The position numbers and the translations under genes were made by a program. The notes under the pieces are model-generated. The model was not told the origin of the DNA. It saw only the letters and a program-made list of their open reading frames with translations, and did no database searches. This document shows, one piece after another, positions 53,489 through 62,201 of a DNA stretch of 64,000 bases. Every line of letters begins with the position of its first letter. The stretch's first letter is position 1. This DNA is from Gordonia sp. SID5947. GTDB lineage: Bacteria > Actinomycetota > Actinomycetes > Mycobacteriales > Mycobacteriaceae. Where the stretch lies: the NCBI RefSeq assembly GCF_009862785.1, contig NZ_WWHU01000001.1:124001-188000 (forward strand), in the 5' to 3' direction.

Positions 53489-54742
53489 ATGAAGACCCTG
53501 GAGGGGGTGGTGCGTCCCTATGCGTGGGGATCGCGCACCGCGATCGCATCACTGCGTGGACGGGCGGTGCCCTCGCCGCATCCGGAAGCGGAACTGTGGT
53601 TCGGCGCGCATCCGGCCGGCCCGGCGGTCTGCCTACGGCCCGACGGCGAGCACGACACCGACCTGCTCAGCGCAATCGACGCCGACCGAGTGGAGATGCT
53701 GGGTCGGCGCACCGTGGAAGCGTTCGACGGGCGGTTGCCGTTCCTGATGAAGGTCCTCGCGGCCGACGAGCCGTTGTCGCTGCAGGCGCATCCGAGCCTG
53801 ACCCAGGCCCGCGATGGGTTCGACCGCGAGAATGCCGCCGGAGTGCCGATCGACGCACCGAACCGGAACTATCGCGACCCGTGGCACAAGCCGGAACTGA
53901 TCGTTGCGACCACCGAATTCGACGCGCTGGCGGGCTTCCGGGATCCCGCCGTCACGATCGAGTTGTTGCGTGAGCTGCAGGTGAGCGAGCTCGATCCGTA
54001 TCTCGGAATGCTTGCCGGGCAACCTGATTCGGAGGGGTTGCGTGCTCTCTTCACCACCTGGCTCACCCTGCCCGACGCATCGATCGCCACGCTCATCCCC
54101 GCCGTACTCGCCGGGGCCGTGTCGGTCCTCGGGGCAGGTGGCGACAACCGCTTCGCGGCGGAATTGCGGACCGTCCTGGAACTCGGCGAGGTCTACCCTC
54201 GTGATCCAGGAGTGCTGGCGTCGTTGCTGCTCAACCGTATTCGACTCGAACCAGGTGAGGGCCTGTACCTCCCGGCCGGAAACCTGCATGCGTACCTGCG
54301 CGGCATCGGCATCGAGATCATGGCGAACTCCGACAACGTGCTGCGCGGAGGCCTGACGCCGAAACACATCGACGTGCCCGAACTGCTCCGGGTCCTGGAC
54401 TTTACTCCGGCCGCCGTCGCCGAGATCACCGCGCCGATACGCACCGTCGGTGCCGAGCGCGTCTATCTGACGCCCGCCCCCGAGTTCCGGCTCTCCCGTG
54501 TCGAACTCGACGGTACCGGCCTGCGGCATGCATCCTCGGTGTGCTTCGACATGCCGGGTCCCCAGATCCTGGCAGTACTGCATGGTTCGATCGATGTCCG
54601 ACCGATGGGCGGGGAGGCCACCACGATCCCCGCCGGGCGCGCGATCTGGATCGGAGATGCCGAACCCGACGTGGTCGTCCACGCCGCGTCGTCTCGTGCG
54701 GTCTTCTTCCGTGCGCTGGTGCCGGGCCGACCACCCGGCTGA
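53489..54742 (+). CDS. manA: Mannose-6-phosphate isomerase ManA
   Basis: A 417-residue type I phosphomannose isomerase that interconverts fructose 6-phosphate and mannose 6-phosphate, supplying GDP-mannose for mannosylated lipids. Zinc ligands and active-site motifs are visible: LQAHPSLTQARDGFDREN, YRDPWHKPELI and LYLPAGNLHAYLRGIGIEIM, then NVLRGGLTPKHID. The expected partner manB (phosphomannomutase) is absent from this cluster. A short hairpin (54721-54739) overlaps its end, before convergent eccE. Confidence 0.93.
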   Translation: MKTLEGVVRPYAWGSRTAIASLRGRAVPSPHPEAELWFGAHPAGPAVCLRPDGEHDTDLLSAIDADRVEMLGRRTVEAFDGRLPFLMKVLAADEPLSLQAHPSLTQARDGFDRENAAGVPIDAPNRNYRDPWHKPELIVATTEFDALAGFRDPAVTIELLRELQVSELDPYLGMLAGQPDSEGLRALFTTWLTLPDASIATLIPAVLAGAVSVLGAGGDNRFAAELRTVLELGEVYPRDPGVLASLLLNRIRLEPGEGLYLPAGNLHAYLRGIGIEIMANSDNVLRGGLTPKHIDVPELLRVLDFTPAAVAEITAPIRTVGAERVYLTPAPEFRLSRVELDGTGLRHASSVCFDMPGPQILAVLHGSIDVRPMGGEATTIPAGRAIWIGDAEPDVVVHAASSRAVFFRALVPGRPPG

Positions 54743-54764
54743 CCGATGGTCTGCACGTCGGGCG

Positions 54765-56489
54765 TCAGCGTCCGATGTAGGTCCACTCGTCCGGTGTCGC
54801 GACCATCGACACATCCACCCGCTCGGTGGCCGTGGTCACCGAGAAGCTCTGCGGTGCATGTGGATTCTGACGGAGGACGACCGCGGCGTCCGGGACCAGC
54901 TCGGCCACCCGCGGTTCTCCCGCGGCACACACCGTGATGGTCGTCGTGCCGACCTCGGGTGCGGGGGCCGTCAACTCGTCGTAGATCACCACCCGATGCC
55001 CGGACGGGTGCGCGACGTGGTCCGAGCTCACGGTGAGTTGTCGCCGGTCTCCCACGGCGGCGACCAGGTGCTCCCACCGGGTGGGTCGGAGAGTGTGCAC
55101 CGTGACGGAGGCGCCGATGGCCACGGCGCGCAACGCGATCTGTGAGACGAGTGCTGGATCGGCCGACACGACGGTCGAGGGGATGTCGGGGCCGAGGAGC
55201 GGGACGGCGACAGCGCGACCGGTGCGGTCGGCGCCGACGAGTTGACCACAGCCACCGGCCGGCAGGGCCAGGGTACTGAGCAACTGTGTTGCCTGCGCAC
55301 CGCGCACGGCGCCGAGCGTGCGGTCCAGTCGAGCGGGGATCGCGATGGGCAGGCCGGCAGCCAGGGCGTCGAACTGGTGACCGTCGAGTGGCACGAGTCC
55401 TGGCGGCAGCGGCTCGACACTGCGCCCGGCCGAAGGGAGTTCGGCGAACCGCACGATGCCGGCGACCTCGAGCGTGCGATCGGCACCGTGGCGCAGCCGT
55501 ACGGTCGCGGTGGTCGAGATGGCCGAGTTCACCCACACCGACGACAACACCGAGCCCATCCGGTGTGGCTCGATGGCCGCACTGCGGAAACGGAGCGGAC
55601 CGGCACCCACGGCATCCCACTGCTCGGTCATGTCCTCCAGCGCGACGCCCTCCGACAACTGGCGGGTGACCGAGCTGATCTCGGTGCCGTTGAGGACGGA
55701 GACCCGAAGGCCGCTCTCGGTGAGACGTCTGGCGACACGTCTGGTGGTCACGGTGGCGGTCCGCAGTGCGCCGACGGCGCCCCCACCACGGCGGGCGACG
55801 GCGTCGGCGCAGTCGAGGGGTTTCAGACGCAACACCACCACGACCGAACGGTGTGCGGTTGCCGCCAGGGGCCCGAGAGTCCTGTGGTAGGACTGCGCAA
55901 TCGGACCGGTGCCCCAGCTGCGGACGCCGTGGCTGACGACCTCGATCGAGTGCAGCGCGATGTCGTACGGGTTGATGCATTCGGCGAGCGCGTCGAGCGG
56001 CACCACCTGCCCGGTGGGGTCGTCGACACCGGTGTGGCCCGGGGTCAGGAAGGTGGCTGCCGGCCCCGCGGGAGACACTCGCAGGACGGTGATCACGGTG
56101 TCCCCGACCCAGCGGGCGCCGATCGGGTCGTGACCGCCCGCCGGTGCGGCGGGGACGTCGAAGCGGAGGGGTGCGAGGTCGATCGATCTGCGACGTGTTC
56201 GGGCCCAGACGAATCCCCATCGTCGCGTCCACCGGCCGGCGATCGAGTGACCGCCGCCGAGCGGGACGAGGGCGAGCGACGCCACCGCGGCGGTCGCCAG
56301 AGCGATCGGGCCCAGTGGGCTGCCACCGACCGCCCAGGTGATGAGGCCGCCGGCCAGGATGATCTCGACGATCACGACTGTCCGGAGGGTGCTGCGTTGT
56401 CGGCCGGCCCGCTCTCGTCGGGGCGGCCTTCGGGCTGGAGCGGTTTCCGGACGACGGGAGGTCGTCACCGGCATGCCTGTCATCGCCAT
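54765..56489 (-). CDS. eccE: Type VII secretion protein EccE
   Basis: A 574-residue membrane component of ESX-type secretion. Two transmembrane helices occupy about residues 33-75 (TVVIVEIILAGGLITWAVGG and PIALATAAVASLALVPLGG), followed by IAGRWTRRWGFVWARTRRR and a cytoplasmic domain with SRTLGPLAAT-like conserved segments and VVVVLRLKPLDCADAVARRG. EccE stabilises the ESX membrane complex. ATG 56489 (GAGGGGGAA site) is preferred over the open frame to 56576. Divergent from eccB; no eccC, eccD, mycP or esx genes lie nearby in the window. Confidence 0.85.
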   Translation of the reverse strand: MAMTGMPVTTSRRPETAPARRPPRRERAGRQRSTLRTVVIVEIILAGGLITWAVGGSPLGPIALATAAVASLALVPLGGGHSIAGRWTRRWGFVWARTRRRSIDLAPLRFDVPAAPAGGHDPIGARWVGDTVITVLRVSPAGPAATFLTPGHTGVDDPTGQVVPLDALAECINPYDIALHSIEVVSHGVRSWGTGPIAQSYHRTLGPLAATAHRSVVVVLRLKPLDCADAVARRGGGAVGALRTATVTTRRVARRLTESGLRVSVLNGTEISSVTRQLSEGVALEDMTEQWDAVGAGPLRFRSAAIEPHRMGSVLSSVWVNSAISTTATVRLRHGADRTLEVAGIVRFAELPSAGRSVEPLPPGLVPLDGHQFDALAAGLPIAIPARLDRTLGAVRGAQATQLLSTLALPAGGCGQLVGADRTGRAVAVPLLGPDIPSTVVSADPALVSQIALRAVAIGASVTVHTLRPTRWEHLVAAVGDRRQLTVSSDHVAHPSGHRVVIYDELTAPAPEVGTTTITVCAAGEPRVAELVPDAAVVLRQNPHAPQSFSVTTATERVDVSMVATPDEWTYIGR

Positions 56490-56632
56490 GACTTCCCCCT
56501 CGGTACGGATGACTGGCGCGGCACCCGCGGAAAATGTATCGGTTACGCTACTACGCGTCGAGCCGTCGGGGACCATCTGAACAGTGGAAACGGCAGTGCG
56601 ACGAGGTCTGTCATGCGGCCGAAGGGGGAGAG

Positions 56633-58126
56633 ATGGCCCGGCAGCTCACGACCAAGGCACAGGTGAACGGCTACCGGTTCATGCTGCGTCGACTCGAACA
56701 TGCGCTGGTCCGTCGCGATGTCCGGATGTTGCACGACCCGATGCGGTCGCAGCTCCAGGCTCTTCTCGTCGGGGCGCTTCTCGGGGTGTTGGTACTCGCG
56801 GGGTGTGGGGTCTGGGGACTGGTGCGGCCCCAGGGCTCCGTCGGTGACGCGAGGATAGTAGTCAGCAAGGACGGTGGGGGCACTTACGTCCGCATAGACG
56901 ACACCCTGCATCCGGTGCTCAACCTCGCCTCGGCGCGCCTGATCGCGGGCAGCAGTGAGACGCCGAAGTCGGTGAGCGACGGCAAGCTCGCCGCATACGC
57001 ACGTGGACCACTGCTGGGGATCCCCGGCGCGCCGCCCGCTCTGCATTCATCTTCCCATGGGGGACAGTCGTTCTGGACCGTCTGCGACACCGCGACCGCG
57101 TCGCCGGAGGGGGCGGGTCGGTCCATCGAGCTGGCCGTGATCGGTGAGCGTCCCGTTCTCGGCCGGTCGATCGACATGGCCGGCCCGGACGACGCGGCGC
57201 TGGTCGCCGTCGGCGGCAAGACCTTTCTGATCTACACCACCGAGCGCGACGGGAAGCCCCTGGCGGTCCGTGCCGAGGTGGACACCTCGAGCACACCGGT
57301 GATGCGTGGGCTGCGCCTCGAGGGGGCGGTCGTGCGTGAGATGAGCGCGGGACTGCTCAACAACTTCCCGGAGGTCGATCGATTGACCGTCCCGGAGATC
57401 GATGGTGCGGGCGGTGCCGCCGCGACACTCGGCAGCGACGTTCGGGTGGGCTCGGTGGTCAAGTCCGTGGGCGTCGACGACCGGACCAGCTATTACGTCG
57501 TGTTGCGCGGCGGTGTCCAGCAGATCAGCGAGGCCACCGCGGAGATCTTGCGGCTCGCCGACCGGGACAGCACCGCCCCGGTGCGGACCGTGGCACCCGG
57601 TCGGGTGGCCGCCGGTCCGATGAGAGAAGAGTTGCCGGTCGGTGACTTCCCCGCTCACGCACCGAGTCTGGTGGAGATGCAAACCGCCGGGACCCTCTGT
57701 CGATCCTGGTCGCGAGCCGCCGACGAGGCGACGGCGACGTCCCGGTTCCTGGTGGGCCGCGAGCTGCCCCTGCCCGACGGTGCCGTTCCGGTGCGGGTGA
57801 GCTCGGCCGATGGTGCCGGACCAGGTGTCGATCAGGTCTATCTGCGTCCTGGTACGGGCGAATACGTCCAGACCACCGGGTCGGAACCGGACAGCCGGCG
57901 TGTCGAATCACGCTATTACATCAGCGATGTCGGCATTCGCTACGGCGTCGCCGACGCCGAGACCGGCCAGGTCCTCGGGCTCGGTGACACCCCGGCGAAG
58001 GCGCCGTGGCCGGTCCTCTCGTTGCTCGCCGCGGGTCCGTCGTTGTCCCGGTCGGCGGCCCTGATGTCACACGACGGGATGGCGCCCGATGCGGACGCGC
58101 AGCCGATCCCGCTGCCGGAGAACTGA
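56633..58126 (+). CDS. eccB: Type VII secretion protein EccB
   Basis: A 497-residue ESX core component. The N-terminus MARQLTTKAQVNGYRFMLRR is the EccB signature, followed by a single transmembrane helix (LLVGALLGVLVLAGCGVWGL) and a large periplasmic domain with repeats (YVRIDDTLHPVLNLASARLI) and a conserved Cys pair (FWTVCDTA and GTLCRSWS). ATG 56633 has GAAGGGGGAGAG. Coupled by a shared 143-base divergent promoter region with eccE. The missing ATPase and channel subunits must be encoded elsewhere. Confidence 0.9.
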   Translation: MARQLTTKAQVNGYRFMLRRLEHALVRRDVRMLHDPMRSQLQALLVGALLGVLVLAGCGVWGLVRPQGSVGDARIVVSKDGGGTYVRIDDTLHPVLNLASARLIAGSSETPKSVSDGKLAAYARGPLLGIPGAPPALHSSSHGGQSFWTVCDTATASPEGAGRSIELAVIGERPVLGRSIDMAGPDDAALVAVGGKTFLIYTTERDGKPLAVRAEVDTSSTPVMRGLRLEGAVVREMSAGLLNNFPEVDRLTVPEIDGAGGAAATLGSDVRVGSVVKSVGVDDRTSYYVVLRGGVQQISEATAEILRLADRDSTAPVRTVAPGRVAAGPMREELPVGDFPAHAPSLVEMQTAGTLCRSWSRAADEATATSRFLVGRELPLPDGAVPVRVSSADGAGPGVDQVYLRPGTGEYVQTTGSEPDSRRVESRYYISDVGIRYGVADAETGQVLGLGDTPAKAPWPVLSLLAAGPSLSRSAALMSHDGMAPDADAQPIPLPEN

Positions 58127-58144
58127 CCGCGACTCTCCGGCCCG

Positions 58145-59305
58145 TCAGGACGTGAGTGGTCCGCCGACGATGTTCGAGACGATCCCGCGGATGACCCTGG
58201 TGCCGTCCTCCGAGCGGAGCTCGTCGTACCACGCGGCGGTGGCCGCCGGGTCCTTGGCATGGGTCACGTCACAGCGTTTTCGAGCCCGGAGAACCAACTC
58301 GCCCGCCCGCTCGGTGCGCGCCGACTCGTATGCGGCGAGTGCGGCGTGGAGGTCGTCGGGGTGTTCGACGAACGCGAACTGTAGTGCGACAGCATCTTCC
58401 ATTGCCGAACAACCGCCCTGGCCGATGTCGGGCGTGGTGTTGTGGGCGGCGTCGCCGAGAACCGCGACCCTACCCCTGACCCAGGTGTGGAACGGATCGA
58501 GGTCGAGGATCTCGACCCGGTTGGTGGTCGCCGGATCGAGCGCAACGATCAACTGCTGGACGCCGGGTGCCCAGCCGGCGAAACTCTCGGCGAGGAACTC
58601 GCGCGCCGTCCCTGGTCGATACGGCTGCCCCTCGGGCATGGTGACATCGAAGAAGAAGTAGAAGCGATCACCGGCCACCGGCATCACCGACACCCGCTTG
58701 CCGTCGCCGACGTAGGTGGTCCACTCGGTGGCCGGTCCGATCGTCTCGTCCACGTCGACGAGACCGTTGAAGTTGACGTAACCGGCATAGCGGCGCTCCA
58801 CCGGATGGCCCAGGACGTACTCGCGCGCGATGGACCGCGCGCCGTCGGCGCCGATCACGAGGTCTGCGGAAAGGATTGTCCCATCCGCGAATTCGACGGT
58901 CGCGGCATCGGGGCCATCGGACACCGAGACCATCTTCTTGTCGAAGTGGATGTCGTCGATGCCGTACGCGTTCATCAGCATCAACTGGAGTTCGGCTCGT
59001 GCGATCGGGTACGGCCGCTGGCCGACCTCGTCGATCAGCGGTTGCATGCTGAAGCGGCACATGGGGTCACCGGTGAAGCCGTCGATGTACGACATCGAGT
59101 CGACGATTCCGCCGAGCGCCGCGGTCTCCTTCTCCAGTCCGAGATGGTTCAGGCACTTGACCCCGTTGGACCACACCGAGATCGCCGCTCCGACAGGCTT
59201 GTTCTCGGTGATCTGATCATAGACCTCGACCTCGACGCCGATCTGCTTGAGTGCGATGGCGGCACTGAGGCCGCCCATGCCGGCGCCGATGATGACAGCC
59301 TTCAC
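58145..59305 (-). CDS. hpxO: FAD-dependent urate hydroxylase-like monooxygenase
   Basis: A 386-residue class A flavin monooxygenase closely resembling HpxO, which hydroxylates urate to 5-hydroxyisourate. AVIIGAGMGGLSAAIAL is the FAD motif, GADGARSIAREYVLG the DG motif, and VAVLGDAAHNTTPDIGQGGC the GD motif. HpxO-type EVYDQITENKPVGAAISVWS and DRFYFFFDVTMPEG are present. GTG 59305 is used. No other urate genes are adjacent, so purine use is inferred from similarity only. Confidence 0.82.
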   Translation of the reverse strand: MKAVIIGAGMGGLSAAIALKQIGVEVEVYDQITENKPVGAAISVWSNGVKCLNHLGLEKETAALGGIVDSMSYIDGFTGDPMCRFSMQPLIDEVGQRPYPIARAELQLMLMNAYGIDDIHFDKKMVSVSDGPDAATVEFADGTILSADLVIGADGARSIAREYVLGHPVERRYAGYVNFNGLVDVDETIGPATEWTTYVGDGKRVSVMPVAGDRFYFFFDVTMPEGQPYRPGTAREFLAESFAGWAPGVQQLIVALDPATTNRVEILDLDPFHTWVRGRVAVLGDAAHNTTPDIGQGGCSAMEDAVALQFAFVEHPDDLHAALAAYESARTERAGELVLRARKRCDVTHAKDPAATAAWYDELRSEDGTRVIRGIVSNIVGGPLTS

Positions 59306-59400
59306 TGGATTGTGCCTTCTCTCGTATCTCGTGCTCGCGCGATCCGTCCAGGCTAGGGCCGATGGCGGTCGGGCGCGCGCCGAGACCGGTGCGATGCTGC

Positions 59401-60030
59401 TCAGTTCGCGTGCAGGCCGGCGGCGAGCGTGGTCACCAGTTGCTCCCACTCCGTCGTGATCGTCTCCAGGTCGAGACCGACGGCGTCCCGGAGGTGTTTG
59501 ACCGCGGCCGCATTGAGGGGGGCGTGCACCGCGACGGCGACCACATCGACCTGATCCCCGAAACCCACCTGTTGGAGGAGGATCTGCACGTGGCGGTTGG
59601 ATGCGGCCCACACCGGGTGACTCAAGAACTCGGCGCCGGAGCCACCTGCCTCGATGAGGATGTCGAGATGGTCGACGGTCATCTTGAGCCGCGCACGGCC
59701 GTAGGCGAGCAGTCGGTCGAGCGGGGCCGCGCCCGGGCCGAGCGGTTGCGGACCGAACAGATACGCACGCTGGATCTCGGATTCCGAATGGTCGAGCAGC
59801 GCCAGCATCAGGCCGGTCCGGCTGCCGAACCGCCGGAAGACGGTGCCCTTGCCCACGCCTGCCTCACGGGCCACCGCATCCATGGTCACCGCGGAGGCAC
59901 CGTGATTGTCGATGAGGTTCTTGGCAGCGTCGAGCAGGAGGCGCCTATTGCGGGCGGCATCTGCCCGTTCGGGATCGGACCCGTCGGACAGACGGAGGGG
60001 GATGAGACTGCCGTCGGGACCGTTCGACAC
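59401..60030 (-). CDS. TetR-family transcriptional regulator
   Basis: A 209-residue repressor with an N-terminal TetR helix-turn-helix (RRLLLDAAKNLIDNHGASAV then MDAVAREAGVGKGTVFRRFG) and an all-helical ligand domain. It is divergent from the flavin-reductase gene at 60123, and the 92-base gap holds an 11-base inverted repeat (60037-60047). It probably represses itself and that reductase. GTG 60030 is chosen by domain position; the frame is open to 60108. Confidence 0.85.
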   Translation of the reverse strand: MSNGPDGSLIPLRLSDGSDPERADAARNRRLLLDAAKNLIDNHGASAVTMDAVAREAGVGKGTVFRRFGSRTGLMLALLDHSESEIQRAYLFGPQPLGPGAAPLDRLLAYGRARLKMTVDHLDILIEAGGSGAEFLSHPVWAASNRHVQILLQQVGFGDQVDVVAVAVHAPLNAAAVKHLRDAVGLDLETITTEWEQLVTTLAAGLHAN

Positions 60031-60036
60031 GTGACG

Positions 60037-60047
60037 AGCGTAACGCT
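60037..60047. promoter_or_regulatory. Inverted repeat AGCGTAACGCT, candidate TetR operator
   Basis: A perfect 11-base inverted repeat (AGCGT-A-ACGCT) seven bases upstream of the TetR-gene start and within the divergent promoter region. A second short one, TGCTAAGCA, occurs near 60098. Either could be the operator. Confidence 0.45.
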
Positions 60048-60122
60048 TGACCCTTCGTGGGAATGGATCGGACAGTGGTCCCGTTGGATATTTCGACTTG
60101 CTAAGCATCGAAAGGGAGCATC

Positions 60123-60692
60123 GTGTCCGAAAAGAACGTGGAGATCGTCGCGCTTGTGGGAAGCCTGCGCAAGGGATCGATCAATCGTCAGTTGGCGCAG
60201 GTCGCCGCCGACAATGCCCCGGCGGGGGTGCAGGTCACGATCGTCGAGGGGCTCGGGGAGCTGCCGTTCTACAGCGAGGATCACGACCCGTCGATCGAGG
60301 CCGGGGCAGTACTGCCCGCAGGTGTCGCGACGTTGCGGGAGGCCGTCGGCGCCGCCGATGCCGTGTTGCTCGTCACGCCGGAGTACAACGGCACGATGCC
60401 GGCCGTCCTGAAGAACGCCATCGACTGGCTGTCGCGGCCCTACGGCGCCGGTGCCGTGTCCGCCAAGCCCGTCGGTGTCATCGGTGCCGCACTGGGCCGG
60501 TACGCGGGCACCTGGTCGCGTGAGGACACTCGCAAATCCGTCGGTATCGCCGGCGGACGTGTGATCGAGGACGTCGAGGTCGGCGTTCAGACCTCCACGC
60601 TCGGTGACCACGGCGTCGCCGCCGCCGAGGTGGTCGAACAGGTCGTCGTGGCGGTCAACCGCCTTGTCGACGAGGTGACCGTCGCCGCCTGA
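60123..60692 (+). CDS. NADPH-dependent FMN reductase
   Basis: A 189-residue flavodoxin-fold reductase. LVGSLRKGSINRQLAQVAAD is the phosphate loop and TPEYNGTMPAVLKNAIDWLS the flavin-contact motif. It reduces FMN or quinones with NADPH. GTG 60123 has AAAGGGAG upstream. The divergent TetR gene likely controls it; a strong terminator follows directly. Confidence 0.9.
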   Translation: MSEKNVEIVALVGSLRKGSINRQLAQVAADNAPAGVQVTIVEGLGELPFYSEDHDPSIEAGAVLPAGVATLREAVGAADAVLLVTPEYNGTMPAVLKNAIDWLSRPYGAGAVSAKPVGVIGAALGRYAGTWSREDTRKSVGIAGGRVIEDVEVGVQTSTLGDHGVAAAEVVEQVVVAVNRLVDEVTVAA

Positions 60693-60707
60693 TCCGAACG
60701 ATCGTCG

Positions 60708-60749
60708 ACGCGCCGTCGCGGGCTCTGAAGGCCCGCGACGGCGCGTTTC
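60708..60749 (+). terminator. Intrinsic terminator with 16-bp perfect stem
   Basis: ACGCGCCGTCGCGGGC pairs perfectly with its complement at 60731-60746 around a 7-base loop, followed by TTT. It ends the FMN-reductase transcript and separates it from the nrd promoter. Confidence 0.85.
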
Positions 60750-60879
60750 TGTCTGCGGCCTGTTGGCAGCTTGGGGACACGTTGTGGAGAGTCCTGGGAC
60801 AACATGTGGAGGACACGCCGGACACGCCCGACTTCACGATCGCGCATACGCCGCGACCTGCGACTTTCACGAATGTTAT

Positions 60880-60927
60880 TCACAAGTTCTTGTGGTGTCC
60901 CCAAATGTCAGACACTAGGTGTAGTGT
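60880..60927. promoter_or_regulatory. Pair of NrdR-type boxes
   Basis: Box 1, TCACAAGTTCTTGTGG (60880-60895), and box 2, ACACTAGGTGTAGTGT (60912-60927), are 16-base inverted repeats with centres 32 bases apart, the three-helical-turn spacing known for NrdR. NrdR is the ATP/dATP-sensing repressor of ribonucleotide reductase genes, which is what follows (nrdH, nrdI, nrdE). Confidence 0.75.
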
Positions 60928-60982
60928 TTTGGACACCAACGGGGCAGACGTCGTAGACCGGTGTGACCGCGCGAAAGAAGCC

Positions 60983-61075
60983 ATGAGGGCGGTGACCTGC
61001 ATCACTTTCTTCACGTTGGGAAAGTGCCCGCCCGGGTCTGGTGTTGAACGTCATGGAGACGACGATCGGCGCTGA
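60983..61075 (+). CDS. Candidate 30-residue upstream ORF in the nrdH leader
   Basis: ATG 60983, preceded by GAAAGAAG, opens a frame beginning MRAVTCITFFTLGKCPPG. It overlaps the CACTTTC/GAAAGTG hairpin, so translation would disrupt that structure. Coding potential is weak and it may be chance. Confidence 0.25.
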   Translation: MRAVTCITFFTLGKCPPGSGVERHGDDDRR

Positions 61076-61282
61076 TCGGGGCGGCGGGTTCGCTCCCTGA
61101 GGAGCGAGCGGCAGAGGTTCTCGGACCCGAGCCGGCCATGGCAAGCAGACCGCGACACGACGACCCGGTGGCACGACGGCACCACCTCGGATCACCCTCT
61201 GGTGATCACCAGGACCGCGTACACCGACACGATCCAGCACGCAGCCAGATACAGCAGCCTGATCCAGCAAGGAGAATCTTCG

Positions 61283-61516
61283 ATGGCCATCACCGTCTAC
61301 ACCAAGCCGGCATGTGTTCAGTGCAACGCGACCTACAAGGCACTCGACAAGCAGGGCCTGTCCTACGATGTCGTCGACATCAGCGAGGACACCGAGGCCC
61401 GCGACTATGTGATGGCGTTGGGGTACCTGCAGGCGCCGGTGGTGGTGGTCGGTGACGATCACTGGTCGGGTTTCCGTCCTGATCGCATCAAGGCGCTGGC
61501 CGTCGCCGCTGCCTGA
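61283..61516 (+). CDS. nrdH: Glutaredoxin-like NrdH redoxin
   Basis: A 77-residue redoxin that donates electrons to class Ib ribonucleotide reductase. The active site is KPACVQCNATYKAL (CVQC) and the C-terminal WSGFRPDRI motif is typical of NrdH and of its link to thioredoxin reductase. ATG 61283 has AAGGAGA at ideal spacing. First gene of nrdHIE. Confidence 0.95.
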   Translation: MAITVYTKPACVQCNATYKALDKQGLSYDVVDISEDTEARDYVMALGYLQAPVVVVGDDHWSGFRPDRIKALAVAAA

Positions 61517-61636
61517 TCACCGGGAGTGCGTCGCTCGATCCGACGGGGAAGCCGGATCGTGGACCGCGCCAGAGGTCGACAGCACCGGAGTCGCAGCCAC
61601 CACATGGCGGAGAGACGAACTGACGGGAGGTGGACG

Positions 61637-62140
61637 ATGGCAGGCGTATCACATGAGTCGCCGTTGCTCGTCTACTTCTCGTCCGTCTCGGAGAACACCC
61701 ACCGGTTCGTCGAGAAGCTGGGGATGCGCAGCGCGCGCATCCCGGTGCACGGGGGCGCGGGCGCCGATGTGCCGGCGGGTCCCGGTGGAATTCACGTAGA
61801 CGAGCCGTTTGTCCTGATCACACCCACCTACGGTGGCGGCAAGGCCACCGGGGACCGGTCCGGTTACGTGCCGAAACAGGTCATCAAGTTCCTCAACGAC
61901 ACCCACAACCGGTCATTGATCCGGGGTGTCATCGCCGCCGGCAACACGAACTTCGGTGAGGAGTTCTGTCACGCCGGCGACATCATCTCGCGCAAATGCG
62001 TGGTGCCGTATCTGTACCGGTTCGAGCTGATGGGCACCGCCGACGACGTCGAACGGGTGCGTGCGGGGCTGGCGGACTTCGTCCGTGGCCCCGCGTTCAC
62101 CGATCCGCGGCACGCAGAGTTCAGTGCCGCACGCGCCTGA
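61637..62140 (+). CDS. nrdI: NrdI flavodoxin-like protein
   Basis: A 167-residue flavodoxin-like protein that helps assemble the Mn-tyrosyl radical in Nrd[20 protein letters not shown] is the FMN phosphate region and [20 protein letters not shown] the flavin-ring loop; [19 protein letters not shown] is a family-specific block. ATG 61637 has GGGAGG. It precedes nrdE by 61 bases in the standard order. Confidence 0.95.
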   Translation: MAGVSHESPLLVYFSSVSENTHRFVEKLGMRSARIPVHGGAGADVPAGPGGIHVDEPFVLITPTYGGGKATGDRSGYVPKQVIKFLNDTHNRSLIRGVIAAGNTNFGEEFCHAGDIISRKCVVPYLYRFELMGTADDVERVRAGLADFVRGPAFTDPRHAEFSAARA

Positions 62141-62201
62141 GTCTGTCTGACCCGCCGAGTAGCTTTTTCTCATAAGAACACCCAACTGCCAGGAGTCTTT
62201 C

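Larger units (their letters stand above)
60750..61282 (+). other. nrdH promoter and long leader
   Basis: About 530 bases before nrdH. It contains the two NrdR-type boxes (60880-60927), a candidate uORF (60983-61075) and a hairpin CACTTTC/GAAAGTG (61003-61026). A TSS near 60945 would give a leader over 300 bases, long for an enzyme operon. No complete riboswitch fold could be recognised. Confidence 0.5.

Noticed and set aside
60975..61026. Cobalamin riboswitch in the nrdH leader
   Set aside because: A GAAGCCA...GACCTGC string loosely recalls the B12 box, but the other conserved blocks and spacing are absent.
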